Below the pieces are notes generated by a model. That model was not told where the DNA came from. It was given only the letters and a program-made list of their open reading frames with translations, and made no database searches. Both the position numbers and the translations under genes were made by a program. From Streptomyces sp. NBC_01341 (GTDB taxonomy: Bacteria > Actinomycetota > Actinomycetes > Streptomycetales > Streptomycetaceae), in the NCBI RefSeq assembly GCF_035946055.1, contig NZ_CP108364.1:2108001-2172000 (forward strand): DNA of 64,000 nt, in the 5' to 3' direction. This document shows, piece after piece, positions 37,556 to 46,296 of the stretch (positions within the stretch are counted from its first letter, which is position 1; every line of letters starts with the position of its first letter).

Positions 37556-38365
37556 TCACCGTGCGGGGCGCAGCGCCCAGCCGTGATCGACGGGGCCGAT
37601 GCCGCCGCCCAGCGCGAAGCCGGCCCGGATCGCGCCGGTGACGTACTCCTTCGCGCTCCGCACGGCCGTCGGCACGTCCTGGCCGCAGGCCAGTCCGCAC
37701 GCGATGGCGGAGGCGAGGGTGCAGCCCGTGCCGTGGGTGTGCCGGTTGTCGTACCTCGGCGCGCGCAGCCAGTGTTCCTCGGAGCCGTCGGTCAGCAGGT
37801 CGACGGCGTCGCCGGGCAGATGACCGCCCTTGATGACGACCCAGCGGGGTCCGTACGAGAGGATCTCGGCGGCGGCTCTGCGCATTCCGGCCTCGTCGGT
37901 GACCGTGATGCCGGTGATCTGGGCCACCTCGTCGAGGTTGGGGGTGGCGACCGTGGCGACGGGCAGCAGTTTCGTGCGTACGGATTCGAGGGCCTCGGTG
38001 GCGAGCAGGGCGTCCCCGTGCTTGGAGACCCCGACGGGATCGACGACGACGGGAGCCCGTGTGCCCGCGAGGAGTCCCGCGACGGTGTCGACGAGCGCGG
38101 CCGACCCCAGCATGCCCGTCTTCACGGCCTGGACACCTATGTCGTCGACGACGCTCCGGTACTGGGCGCGCACGGCCTCCACCGGGAGTTCCCAGGCGCC
38201 TTGCACGCCCAGCGAGTTCTGGGCGGTCACGGCGGTGAGCACGCTCATCCCGTGCGTGCCGAGGGCCAGCATCGTCTTCAGGTCGGCCTGGATGCCCGCA
38301 CCGCCGCCGGAATCGGATCCGGCGACGGTGAGGACACGGGGCGGTACGGCGGCGGGTGCTGTCAT
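37556..38365 (-). CDS. thiD: Hydroxymethylpyrimidine/phosphomethylpyrimidine kinase
   Basis: Phosphorylates HMP and HMP-P to HMP-PP for thiamine synthesis. ATG 38365 gives 269 residues. Ribokinase-fold motifs: [18 protein letters not shown] near the N-terminus, [12 protein letters not shown], and the [11 protein letters not shown] anion hole with its catalytic Cys/Asp region. It follows thiL by 10 bp, so the two kinases are probably co-transcribed. Confidence 0.95.
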   Translation of the reverse strand: MTAPAAVPPRVLTVAGSDSGGGAGIQADLKTMLALGTHGMSVLTAVTAQNSLGVQGAWELPVEAVRAQYRSVVDDIGVQAVKTGMLGSAALVDTVAGLLAGTRAPVVVDPVGVSKHGDALLATEALESVRTKLLPVATVATPNLDEVAQITGITVTDEAGMRRAAAEILSYGPRWVVIKGGHLPGDAVDLLTDGSEEHWLRAPRYDNRHTHGTGCTLASAIACGLACGQDVPTAVRSAKEYVTGAIRAGFALGGGIGPVDHGWALRPAR

Positions 38366-38375
38366 GCCCCGGAAT

Positions 38376-39347
38376 CTACTGGGCGTCCTCGATGGACCCG
38401 AAATGGTCCCAGCCGCCCTTGCTGGTCCACGGGGCACCGTCGACGGTCACCTGGGGCAGCGCCGACGGGTTGAGGACCTCGCCGATCACTTTCCAGCGGG
38501 CGGGGAGCTTCACGTCCGCGGGGAACGTCGCCACGATCGCGTGGTCCTCTCCCCCGGTGAGCACCCACTGCAGGGGGTCGACCCCGACGGCTTGTCCGAT
38601 GTCCGACATCTGCGAGGGGATGTCGATGAGCCCCGAGCGCAGGTCGATGCGGACCTTGCTGGCCTCCGCGATGTGCCCGAGGTCCGCGACGAGCCCGTCG
38701 CTGACGTCCGTCATGGCCGTGGCGCCCAGTCCGGCCGCCGCCGGGCCCGCGTGGTACGGCGGTTCGGGGCGCCGGTGTGCCTCGACGAAGGCGCGGGGTG
38801 AGCGGAACCCGCGGGAGAGCACGGCGAATCCGGCGGCGGACCAGCCGAGCCAGCCGGTGACGGCGACGACGTCGCCGGGCCGGGCACCGGCGCGGGTGAC
38901 GGGTTCGTGGTTGCGCAGGTCGCCGAGCGCGGTGATCGCGACGGTGATGGTGTCACCGCCGACGACGTCGCCACCGACCACCGCGGCACCGGCGACCTGG
39001 CATTCGTCGCGCAGCCCGTCCATCAGCTCGGCGGCCCAGGTGACCGGGAGGTCGGAGGGTACGACGAGGCCGAGGAGCAGGGCGGTGGGCACGGCGCCCA
39101 TGGCCGCGATGTCGGCGAGGTTCTGGGCGGCCGCCTTGCGGCCGACGTCGTACGCGGTGGACCAGTCGCGGCGGAAGTGCCGCCCTTCCAGCAGGATGTC
39201 CGTACTGGCCACGACCCTGCGGTCGGGAGCGGCCACGACCGCGGCGTCGTCGCCGGGTCCCAGCCGTACCGCCGGAGTGGTGGTGAGCCGGGAAGTGAGC
39301 TCTCTGATGAGCCCGAACTCCCCCAACTCGCCCACGGTTCCCTTCAC
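38376..39347 (-). CDS. thiL: Thiamine-monophosphate kinase
   Basis: Final step of thiamine pyrophosphate synthesis. 323 residues from GTG 39347. PurM/AIRS-like signatures: [13 protein letters not shown] (about 31-43), [50 protein letters not shown], and [14 protein letters not shown]. Upstream of thiD. The family's start codon region (GELGEFGLI) is present, supporting this start. Confidence 0.96.
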   Translation of the reverse strand: MKGTVGELGEFGLIRELTSRLTTTPAVRLGPGDDAAVVAAPDRRVVASTDILLEGRHFRRDWSTAYDVGRKAAAQNLADIAAMGAVPTALLLGLVVPSDLPVTWAAELMDGLRDECQVAGAAVVGGDVVGGDTITVAITALGDLRNHEPVTRAGARPGDVVAVTGWLGWSAAGFAVLSRGFRSPRAFVEAHRRPEPPYHAGPAAAGLGATAMTDVSDGLVADLGHIAEASKVRIDLRSGLIDIPSQMSDIGQAVGVDPLQWVLTGGEDHAIVATFPADVKLPARWKVIGEVLNPSALPQVTVDGAPWTSKGGWDHFGSIEDAQ

Positions 39348-39667
39348 CGAGTCTCACCTCTCATGTATCGCACCGGACACCTGTCCGTGCTGCTTCAGCG
39401 GCCGGAGGTCCGGGCCGTGGACGAACGGCCCGGGGGCACCGGCGGCCCCGGGTCGTGCGGGCGTCACCGTCCCCCTTCCGCCCCGGTGGGCTTGCGGTCG
39501 CGAGCCCCAACTGCTGTCGGTACCGTCAAGAGATACGTCAACTTCTGTGGTGCGTACGCCACGCTGTGGGCGTCAACCGGCCCGTGGGTCTCCCCGCGGC
39601 CCGCGGCGACGCGATAACGTGGCGTCCCTTTCCCCCACATGATCCTCGTGGCCGCCCTGGAGGTTCC
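39348..39667. other. Divergent intergenic region thiL / RAM-domain gene, 320 bp
   Basis: Carries promoters for both genes and a GGAGG ribosome-binding site at its right end. No TPP riboswitch-like element or other RNA was recognised upstream of thiL. Confidence 0.45.
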
Positions 39668-39901
39668 GTGGTACAGGCGTACATCCTCATCCAGACCGAG
39701 GTGGGCAAGGCGTCGATCGTCGCCGAGACCATCGCAAAACTTCCGGGAGTGATTCAGGCAGAGGACGTCACAGGCCCCTACGACGTGATCGTGCGCGCAC
39801 AGGCCGACACGGTCGACGCGCTCGGCCGCATGGTGGTCGCCAAGGTCCAGCAGGTGGACGGCATCACGAGAACCCTGACCTGCCCGGTCGTCCACCTCTG
39901 A
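39668..39901 (+). CDS. Stand-alone Lrp/AsnC ligand-binding (RAM) domain protein
   Basis: A 77-residue protein corresponding only to the effector-binding alpha/beta domain of Lrp/AsnC regulators (VQAYILIQTEVGKAS... GPYDVIVRAQADTVDALG... ITRTLTCPVVHL); the helix-turn-helix is absent. Such stand-alone RAM proteins can bind amino acids or modulate full-length Lrp proteins. GTG start at 39668 with GGAGG nearby. The DUF3515 gene follows 20 bp later. Confidence 0.88.
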   Translation: MVQAYILIQTEVGKASIVAETIAKLPGVIQAEDVTGPYDVIVRAQADTVDALGRMVVAKVQQVDGITRTLTCPVVHL

Positions 39902-39921
39902 CCCCTGTCTACGCTGGCCCG

Positions 39922-40410
39922 GTGACCCGCACCCGCCGCCCGCTTCCCGGACCCCGTGTTCTCTCCGTGTCCGCCGCCCTGTTCGTCCTGGCCGCGGCGG
40001 GCTGTTCCGCCGGCGGTTCCCAGCCGTCCGTGGCGGTACCCACTCCGTCGTCGGAGGCAGCCGGGTACTGCGAGGCACTGCACGGGGAACTGCCGGAGAC
40101 GGTCGCCGGTCTGGAACGGAGCGACCCCTCACCGGAGTCGGATCTGACCGCCGGCTGGGGGGACGGGGCGATCGTACTGCGCTGCGGTGTCCCCCGGCCC
40201 GCGAGGATGGACGATTCCCAGTCGAAGGCGGTGGAGGCGGACGGCGTCAACTGGCTGCTGGAGCAGCGCGAGGGCGACGGCCCGCGGTTCACGACCACCT
40301 ATCGCAAGGCGTACGTCGAGGTGACGCTCGGGCCGAAGTACGCGCACGACGCCACCCCGCTGTCGGCGTTCGCGGCGCCGGTCGCGAAGACGGTGCCCGG
40401 CAGCCTCTGA
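39922..40410 (+). CDS. DUF3515 family lipoprotein
   Basis: A 162-residue predicted lipoprotein: basic start, hydrophobic segment (about 13-26) and a lipobox ending in AAGC with Cys28 as lipidation site. The rest contains paired Cys residues (YCEAL and LRCGVP) and the motif GVNWLLEQ. It matches DUF3515, which in streptomycetes lies beside ddl; function unknown, possibly envelope-related. GTG start at 39922. Confidence 0.85.
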   Translation: MTRTRRPLPGPRVLSVSAALFVLAAAGCSAGGSQPSVAVPTPSSEAAGYCEALHGELPETVAGLERSDPSPESDLTAGWGDGAIVLRCGVPRPARMDDSQSKAVEADGVNWLLEQREGDGPRFTTTYRKAYVEVTLGPKYAHDATPLSAFAAPVAKTVPGSL

Positions 40411-40416
40411 GGGCTT

Positions 40417-40447
40417 CGAGGGCCGTCCCCCGGCGGGGCGGCCCTCG
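40417..40447. terminator. Terminator between DUF3515 gene and ddl
   Basis: Stem of about 13 bp (40417-40429 with 40435-40447, one G-T pair) between convergent stop codons. Confidence 0.75.
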
Positions 40448-40453
40448 TACGGC

Positions 40454-41638
40454 TCAGCGCAGGCCGGTGGGGCGGTTCAGCGCGGCCTGGATCAGCCGGT
40501 CGACCAGTTCCCCGTAGCTCACACCGCTCTCCTGCCACATGCGCGGGTACATGGAGATCGGGGTGAATCCCGGCATGGTGTTGATCTCGTTGATGACGAA
40601 CGTGCCGTCCTCCGTGAGGAAGAAGTCGGCGCGCACCAGTCCCTCGCAGGACACGGCCTCGAAGGCGTCCACGGCGAGCCGCCGGACCTCGGCTGTCTGC
40701 TCCTCGGTGAGCGGCGCGGGCACCAGCCCGGCCGCCGAGTCGATGTACTTGGCCTCGAAGTCGTAGAAGTCGTGCGCGGTGACCGGCGGGATCTCGGCGG
40801 GCACGCTCGCGCGCGGTCCGTCCTCGAACTCCAGGACACCGCATTCGATCTCGCGGCCGCGCAGCAGGGACTCCACCAGGAACTTGGGGTCGTGCCGGCG
40901 GGCCTCCTCGATCGCCTCGTCGAGTCCGGAGGGGTCGTCGACCTTGGTGATGCCCATGGAGGAACCGCCGCGGGCGGGCTTCACGAAGAGCGGCCAGCCG
41001 TGTTCGGCGGCGAACTCCATGATGCGCTTGCGGGCGGCGGGCCGGTCGGACTCCCACTCCCGGGGGCGGACGACCTCGTACGGCCCGACCGGCAGCCCGA
41101 AGGAGGTGAACACCCGCTTCATGTACTCCTTGTCCTGGCCGACGGCCGAGGCCAGGACACCGGCGCCGACATACGGCACCCCGGAGAGCTCCAGAAGGCC
41201 CTGGAGCGTGCCGTCCTCGCCGTACGGGCCGTGGAGCATGGGGAAGACCACGTCGACCTCGCCGAGCGCCGTGGGGACCGCGCCGGGTTCGCCGACGACG
41301 ACGTCACGGTTGCCGGGGTCGACGGAGAGCGTCACCGCTCCGCGGGCGGACTCGGCCAGCTGGTCCACGTCGGGGACCTGCCGGTTGGTGATGGCCATCC
41401 GGGCCGGGTCGTCGGACGTGAGGGCCCAACGTCCGTCCCTGGTGATGCCGATCGGCAGGACGTCGTACTTCGTCCGGTCGATGGCGCTCATGATGGCGCC
41501 CGCCGTGACGACCGAGATGCCGTGTTCGGAACTCCGGCCGCCGAACACGACGGCCACGCGCGGCTTGCGGCCCTGCTCGGAGCTCTGCTCGGGGCCGAGG
41601 GGGCTCTCGGTGCTCTGGGGGAGGTTCTGGCTGCTCAT
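40454..41638 (-). CDS. ddl: D-alanine-D-alanine ligase
   Basis: ATP-grasp ligase making the D-Ala-D-Ala dipeptide of peptidoglycan. 394 residues from ATG 41638. N-terminal VAVVFGGRSSEHGISV, phosphate-loop KPARGGSSMGITKV, and catalytic RADFFLTEDG / NEINTMPGFTPISMYP near the C-terminus. Tyr/Phe selectivity for D-Ala versus D-lactate was not assessed in detail, but nothing suggests a resistance-type ligase. Upstream of gpsA and plsC on the same strand direction (plsC-gpsA-ddl). Confidence 0.96.
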   Translation of the reverse strand: MSSQNLPQSTESPLGPEQSSEQGRKPRVAVVFGGRSSEHGISVVTAGAIMSAIDRTKYDVLPIGITRDGRWALTSDDPARMAITNRQVPDVDQLAESARGAVTLSVDPGNRDVVVGEPGAVPTALGEVDVVFPMLHGPYGEDGTLQGLLELSGVPYVGAGVLASAVGQDKEYMKRVFTSFGLPVGPYEVVRPREWESDRPAARKRIMEFAAEHGWPLFVKPARGGSSMGITKVDDPSGLDEAIEEARRHDPKFLVESLLRGREIECGVLEFEDGPRASVPAEIPPVTAHDFYDFEAKYIDSAAGLVPAPLTEEQTAEVRRLAVDAFEAVSCEGLVRADFFLTEDGTFVINEINTMPGFTPISMYPRMWQESGVSYGELVDRLIQAALNRPTGLR

Positions 41639-41672
41639 ATCGCGATGAGCGTACCTGCTGGTAGAGCCCGAG

Positions 41673-42683
41673 TCAGCGCCGCTCGGGCTTGGCGCTGCGC
41701 GACATCAGCTCCTTCAGCGCGACCACCGGGGGCTTGCCCTCGTGGACGATGCCGACGACCGTCTCGGTGATCGGCATGTCGACACCGTGCCTGCGCGCCA
41801 GATCGAGCACCGATTCGCAGGACTTGACGCCCTCGGCGGTCTGCTTGGTGACGGCCACGGTCTCCTGGAGCGTCATCCCGCGGCCGAGGTTGGTTCCGAA
41901 GGTGTGGTTGCGCGACAGCGGGGACGAGCAGGTCGCCACGAGGTCACCGAGTCCGGCGAGTCCGGAGAAGGTCAGCGGGTCGGCGCCCATGGCGATGCCC
42001 AGGCGGGTGGTCTCCGCGAGGCCCCTGGTGATGAGCGAGCCCTTGGTGTTGTCGCCCAGGCCCATGCCGTCGGCGATGCCCACGGCGAGGCCGATGACGT
42101 TCTTCACGGCGCCGCCGAGTTCGCAGCCCACCACGTCGGTGTTGGTGTACGGCCGGAAGTACGGGGTGTGGCAGGCGGTCTGGAGGCGCTGGGCCACGCT
42201 CTCGTCCGCGCAGGCGACGACGGCCGCCGCGGGGCGGCGCTCGGCGATCTCCTTGGCGAGGTTGGGGCCGGTGACGACGGCGATGCGGTCGGCGGTCACC
42301 TTCGTGACGTCCTCGATGACCTCGCTCATCCGCTTGGCGGTGCCGAGTTCGACGCCCTTCATGAGGGAGACGAGGACCGTGTCCGGCTCCAGGTGCGGGG
42401 CCCAGTCCGCGAGGTTGGCGCGCAGCGTCTGGGAGGGCACCACCAGGACGGCGAAGTCGGCGCCGCGCAGCGCCTCCGCCGCGTCCGTGGTGGCCCGGAT
42501 CGAGGCGGGGAGCTCGATTCCCGGCAGGTACCCGGGGTTGGTGCGGGTGGTGTTGACCGCTTCGGCGACCTCTGCCCGGCGCCCCCAGAGGGTGACCTCG
42601 CAGCCCGCGTCGGCGAGGATCATGGCGAAGGCCGTACCCCATGAGCCGGTTCCGAAGACGGCCGCCTTGGCGGGGTGCGTCAC
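41673..42683 (-). CDS. gpsA: NAD(P)H-dependent glycerol-3-phosphate dehydrogenase
   Basis: Makes sn-glycerol-3-phosphate from dihydroxyacetone phosphate for phospholipids. 336 residues; dinucleotide site AVFGTGSWGTAFA, then GPNLAKEIAERRP and the catalytic Lys region AVKNVIGLAVGIADGM. The GTG start overlaps the plsC stop (GTGA), coupling two consecutive phospholipid steps. Confidence 0.97.
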   Translation of the reverse strand: MTHPAKAAVFGTGSWGTAFAMILADAGCEVTLWGRRAEVAEAVNTTRTNPGYLPGIELPASIRATTDAAEALRGADFAVLVVPSQTLRANLADWAPHLEPDTVLVSLMKGVELGTAKRMSEVIEDVTKVTADRIAVVTGPNLAKEIAERRPAAAVVACADESVAQRLQTACHTPYFRPYTNTDVVGCELGGAVKNVIGLAVGIADGMGLGDNTKGSLITRGLAETTRLGIAMGADPLTFSGLAGLGDLVATCSSPLSRNHTFGTNLGRGMTLQETVAVTKQTAEGVKSCESVLDLARRHGVDMPITETVVGIVHEGKPPVVALKELMSRSAKPERR

Positions 42684-43432
42684 GTGGATCCCTTTCCCTC
42701 TGCCTTGCGCCGCTGTTCAGCACGGGCCTTGCGGTGATCGTAGAGCTCGGTGGGCGCCTTCTCGCCGCGCAGGTCCTCGAGCTGGGCGGTGATCGCGGCC
42801 ATGATGGTCTCGGTCGCCCGGCGCAGCACCTCGGGCGTCGGGTCGAGGCCGTAGTAGCTCGACAGGTCGACGGGCGGTCCCGCCTGTACCCGGAGGGTCT
42901 TGCGCGGGAACAGCCGGAGCTTGTTCTCCTTGGCGTACGGCGGCATCGCGAGGTTGGCGCCCCACTGGGCGACGGGGATGACGGGGGCCTTGGTCATCAG
43001 CGCGACGCGGGCGGCGCCGGTCTTGCCGACCATCGGCCACATGTCGGGGTCGCGGGTAAGCGTGCCCTCCGGGTAGAAGGCGACGCATTCACCGCGCTCG
43101 ACGGCCTCGACGGCGGCCCGGAAGGCGTCGAGCGCGTTGGTCGTCTCGCGGTAGACGGGGATCTGTCCTGTGCCGCGCAGCATCATGCCGACGAACGGGG
43201 TCCTGAACAGTCCGGCCTTGGCGAGCAGCCGCGGCACGCGTCCGGTGTTGTACTGGTAGTGCGCGTAGGACAGCGGGTCCAGATACGAGTTGTGGTTGAC
43301 CGCGGTGAGGAATCCGCCCTCGGCCGGAATGTGTTCCATCCCCCGCCAGTCCCGCTTGAACAGAACCACCAGGGGCGGTTTCGCGATCACCGCAGCCAGG
43401 CGGTACCAGAAGCCGATTCTGCGGCGGGACAC
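42680..43432 (-). CDS. plsC: 1-acylglycerol-3-phosphate acyltransferase
   Basis: Acyltransferase of the PlsC family, probably forming phosphatidic acid. The catalytic HX4D motif is NHNSYLDP (about residues 47-54) and the glycerol-phosphate site is FYPEGTLTR. 250 residues with an N-terminal hydrophobic helix. GTG start at 43432. Overlap with gpsA supports the pathway role; some actinobacteria have several paralogues with different acyl preferences. Confidence 0.92.
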   Translation of the reverse strand: MSRRRIGFWYRLAAVIAKPPLVVLFKRDWRGMEHIPAEGGFLTAVNHNSYLDPLSYAHYQYNTGRVPRLLAKAGLFRTPFVGMMLRGTGQIPVYRETTNALDAFRAAVEAVERGECVAFYPEGTLTRDPDMWPMVGKTGAARVALMTKAPVIPVAQWGANLAMPPYAKENKLRLFPRKTLRVQAGPPVDLSSYYGLDPTPEVLRRATETIMAAITAQLEDLRGEKAPTELYDHRKARAEQRRKAEGKGST

Positions 43433-43575
43433 TCGGAGGCCTTCCTCTAGGACTACTGAGCTGCTGCGCGGCTCGCGGCGATGCTCACTGCCCCGGGCCC
43501 CTGCGTGTGGGGAACACGGTACGCCTCACGCGTGGGGGCGGACCGCCGGGTTGTCGTACCGGCAGGCGAGAATAA

Positions 43576-44265
43576 ATGCTGATGCCTCACGAGGGGGAGA
43601 TCGCCACGAACACCGACCCGACCGGCCCCTGGTCCCTGGTCGTCCCGTTGAAGCCGCTGGCCAGGGCCAAGAGCAGGCTGGGGCGCGCGGTGGGCGGGGA
43701 GCTGCGGCCCCGCCTGGCCCTGGCGTTCGCGCAGGACACCGTCGCGGCGGCGCTGGCCTGCCCCGCGGTGCGTGATGTGGTGGTCGTCACGGACGATCCG
43801 GTGGCCGGTGCGGCGCTGTCGGCCCTCGGTGCCCGCACGGTGGCCGACACCCCTGCCGCGGGGCTCAACGCGGCGCTGGAACACGGTGCCCGGTCGGTGC
43901 GCAGGTGTGGACGCGGCGCGGCGGTGGCGGCGCTCAATGCGGATCTCCCCGCACTCCGTCCGCACGAATTGGCTCGCGTGCTCGATTTCGCGACGGCATT
44001 TCCCCGCGCATTTGTCGCCGATGCCCAGGGAATCGGAACGACATTTCTTTCCGCCGCACCCGGAGTGGAATTGCGCCCGGCCTTCGGCGGTTCGTCGAGG
44101 GCGCGGCATCTCGCTTCCGGCGCGGTGGAGATCACACCGTCCGGCCTCCATTCGGTCCGCCGGGACGTGGACACGGGCGAAGACCTGCGGGCGGCGCTCG
44201 CGCTGGGCGTCGGGCGGTTCACCGCGGTTCTGACGGCCCCTGTGGCGCCTGCCGCGGACCGATAG
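43576..44265 (+). CDS. cofC: 2-phospho-L-lactate/phosphoenolpyruvate guanylyltransferase
   Basis: MobA-like nucleotidyltransferase in coenzyme F420 synthesis (CofC/FbiD); in actinobacteria the substrate is probably phosphoenolpyruvate. 229 residues; N-terminal VVPLKPLARAKSRLG, then VVVVTDD, LNADLPALRP and the late GSSRARHLASGA segment. ATG 43576 or ATG 43582 may start; both lack a strong ribosome-binding site. Divergent from plsC. The other F420 genes are elsewhere. Confidence 0.9.
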   Translation: MLMPHEGEIATNTDPTGPWSLVVPLKPLARAKSRLGRAVGGELRPRLALAFAQDTVAAALACPAVRDVVVVTDDPVAGAALSALGARTVADTPAAGLNAALEHGARSVRRCGRGAAVAALNADLPALRPHELARVLDFATAFPRAFVADAQGIGTTFLSAAPGVELRPAFGGSSRARHLASGAVEITPSGLHSVRRDVDTGEDLRAALALGVGRFTAVLTAPVAPAADR

Positions 44266-44275
44266 GCTGCCGGTC

Positions 44276-44479
44276 ATGCAGGCGACTTCGTTCACGTACG
44301 ACCCGGGGACCCGCAGCGGCAGCGTGCTCCTCGACGACGGCACACCGGTGGATTTCGACGCTCCGGCGTTCGACGCGGGAGGGCTGCGGCTGCTCCGTCC
44401 GGGGCAGCGGGTACGGATCGAGACCGAGGGCGAGGGCACGTCGCTGCGCATCACCCTCGTGACGCTGCAGACGCTCTGA
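44276..44479 (+). CDS. Conserved small beta-rich protein
   Basis: 67 residues, SFTYDPGTRSGSVLLDDGTPVDFD then LLRPGQRVRIETEGEG; alternating hydrophobic strands and a cold-shock-like pattern suggest a small OB-type barrel, but RNP motifs are absent. Starts 10 bp after cofC, likely co-transcribed, and ends at a strong terminator. Function unknown. Confidence 0.78.
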   Translation: MQATSFTYDPGTRSGSVLLDDGTPVDFDAPAFDAGGLRLLRPGQRVRIETEGEGTSLRITLVTLQTL

Positions 44480-44499
44480 ACGGCCTCCGGACAGCCCGC

Positions 44500-44529
44500 G
44501 GGCCGGGCTCCCCGAGGGGAGCCCGGCCC
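44500..44529. terminator. Terminator between small beta protein and hupS
   Basis: Perfect 14-bp GC-rich stem (44500-44513 with 44516-44529) between convergent genes; the closing pairs open to form the loop. Confidence 0.85.
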
Positions 44530-44560
44530 GGCGCGTGTGAGGAACGAGCGGTGCCCGGTC

Positions 44561-45223
44561 TCACTTCTTGCGTGCGGTGACCTTCTTGGCTGTGGTCTTG
44601 CGTGCCGTGGTCTTCTTCGCGGGCGCCTTCTTCGCCGTGGTCTTCTTGGCGGGCGCTGTCTTGGCCGCTACGGCCTTCTTCGTGGCGGTGGCCTTCTTCG
44701 CCGGCGTCGCCTTCTTCGCCGCCGCCGTGGTCTTCTTCGCGGCCGCCGTGGTGGTCTTCTTCGCCGGCGTCGCCGTCTTCGCGGCTGCCGTGGTCTTCTT
44801 CGCGGCCGCCGTGGTCTTGCGGGCCGTGGCCTTCTTGGCGGTGGCCTTCTTCGCAGCGGCCTTCGCCGTCGTGCGGGTGGAAGAACCGCCCGAGAGGCTG
44901 CCCTTGGGGGCCTTCTTGACGGAGACCTCGCCACCCTTGGGGAGCTTCTTGGAGCCGCTCACCAGGTCCTTGAAGCCCTGTCCCGCACGGAAGCGGGGCA
45001 CCGAGGTCTTCTTGACCCGGACGCGCTCACCCGTCTGCGGGTTGCGGGCGTAGCGGGCGGGGCGGTCGACCTTCTCGAACGAACCGAAACCGGTGACCGA
45101 GACACGGTCGCCGCCGACGACCGCACGGACGATCGCATCGAGTACCACGTCGACCGCGTCAGCGGCCTGCTGGCGGCCGCCGACCTTGTCGGCAATCGCT
45201 TCTACGAGCTGCGCCTTGTTCAC
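44561..45223 (-). CDS. hupS: HU-type nucleoid protein with H1-like tail (HupS)
   Basis: Two-part DNA-binding protein of 220 residues. The N-terminal ~90 residues are a complete HU domain (NKAQLVEAIADKVGG, GFGSFEKVDRPARYARNPQTGE, GQGFKDLV). The remainder is a Lys/Ala/Thr repeat tail (KKTTAAAKK, PAKKATA) like eukaryotic histone H1. In S. coelicolor the equivalent HupS is abundant in spores and compacts their nucleoid. GTG start at 45223 with GGGGAAGAC upstream. Confidence 0.96.
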   Translation of the reverse strand: MNKAQLVEAIADKVGGRQQAADAVDVVLDAIVRAVVGGDRVSVTGFGSFEKVDRPARYARNPQTGERVRVKKTSVPRFRAGQGFKDLVSGSKKLPKGGEVSVKKAPKGSLSGGSSTRTTAKAAAKKATAKKATARKTTAAAKKTTAAAKTATPAKKTTTAAAKKTTAAAKKATPAKKATATKKAVAAKTAPAKKTTAKKAPAKKTTARKTTAKKVTARKK

Positions 45224-45365
45224 GTCTTCCCCTTCGGAGACATTGCCCGAACGAAACTGTTCAGGCTTTTTCGCACGTTAGGCAGATATATACCGCAAAT
45301 CAAACACGAAACGGGCTAATCACCCTAGTGCCGCAACGAAGTCGACCGCTGCGCTGTCCGCAGAG

Positions 45366-45593
45366 TCAGTCACCTTCGGGGAATCGGCCCTCATCGAGGT
45401 CCTTCATCAACCGGTCCAGACGCCGTGCCGCGCCTGGGAGATCGTGCTTAGCCGCGGCCGTGACGACCATCAGCTTCCGGGACAGCGCCATCCTTACGCC
45501 CTCCGGGACTTGCAGTGCGCGCACCTTTGCGTGCGCTTCCTTCAATCGGTCGGCGACGTGGCCATAGAGCTCGAGTTGGCTGTCGCGTTCCAT
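45366..45593 (-). CDS. Conserved small helical protein
   Basis: 75 residues from ATG 45593 (MERDSQLELYGHVADRLKEAH). Strongly helical, charged, no membrane segment or Cys. Lies alone between hupS and leuD; an orthologue is present at the same place in other streptomycetes as I recall. Function unknown. Confidence 0.7.
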   Translation of the reverse strand: MERDSQLELYGHVADRLKEAHAKVRALQVPEGVRMALSRKLMVVTAAAKHDLPGAARRLDRLMKDLDEGRFPEGD

Positions 45594-45647
45594 GCACCGA
45601 TTGTGCCATCTGGGGCGAGTTGTCGCCCGAGGGGGTCTCAACAAGCG

Positions 45648-45681
45648 ACTGCGCCCCCTGTCCGAGGACAGGGGGCGCAGT
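45648..45681 (-). terminator. Terminator after leuCD
   Basis: Perfect 15-bp stem (45648-45662 with 45667-45681), tetraloop, beginning 17 bp beyond the leuD stop. Ends the leuCD transcript. Confidence 0.88.
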
Positions 45682-45697
45682 TCGGGAAAAGCGCTGC

Positions 45698-46291
45698 TCA
45701 GACGTCAATCGTGCGCGGCTTGTGGGACGGACGGGCCGCCTCGTAAGTCGCAATGTCCGCTTCGTTCTGAAGGGTGAGGCTGATGTCGTCCAGCCCGTTC
45801 AGCAGCCGCCAGCGGGCGTTCTCGTCGAGCTCGAAGTCGGCCGTGATGCCCTCGGCGAGCACCTGGCGCTTCTCCAGGTCGACGGTCACCTCGGCCGTCG
45901 GATCGGCCTCGGCCAGCTCCCAGATGCTGTCCACGACCGCCTGGTCGAGGACGACGGTCAGGAGACCGTTCTTCAGGGAGTTGCCGCGGAAGATATCGGC
46001 GAACCGGGAGGAGATGACGGCCTTGAAACCGTAGTTCTGCAGGGCCCAGACCGCGTGCTCACGGGACGAGCCCGTGCCGAAGTCGGGACCCGCGACCAGG
46101 ACCGAGGCACCCTTGCGCTCGGGGCGGTTGAGGACGAAGTCCCCGTCCTTGCGCCAGGCCTCGAAGAGTCCGTCCTCGAAGCCGTCGCGGGTGACCTTCT
46201 TCAGCCAGTGGGCCGGGATGATCTGGTCGGTGTCGACGTTGCTGCGCCGCAGCGGGACGACCCGGCCGGTGTGTGCGGTGAATGCTTCCAT
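45698..46291 (-). CDS. leuD: 3-isopropylmalate dehydratase small subunit
   Basis: Small (swivel) subunit of isopropylmalate isomerase, second step of leucine synthesis. ATG 46291 ([26 protein letters not shown]), 197 residues. The [13 protein letters not shown] motif is at about residues 71-83. Follows leuC by 5 bp; one transcription unit. Confidence 0.97.
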   Translation of the reverse strand: MEAFTAHTGRVVPLRRSNVDTDQIIPAHWLKKVTRDGFEDGLFEAWRKDGDFVLNRPERKGASVLVAGPDFGTGSSREHAVWALQNYGFKAVISSRFADIFRGNSLKNGLLTVVLDQAVVDSIWELAEADPTAEVTVDLEKRQVLAEGITADFELDENARWRLLNGLDDISLTLQNEADIATYEAARPSHKPRTIDV

Positions 46292-46296
46292 GACTC

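Noticed and set aside
39348-39667. TPP riboswitch upstream of thiL
   Set aside because: No THI-box-like CTGAGA or matching stems were found; thiL is rarely under a TPP riboswitch in streptomycetes.
44568-45053. Hydrophobic-looking plus-strand protein (FAGVAFFAAAVVFF...)
   Set aside because: Antisense of the hupS Lys/Ala repeats; composition is an artefact of AAG/GCC repeats read backwards.
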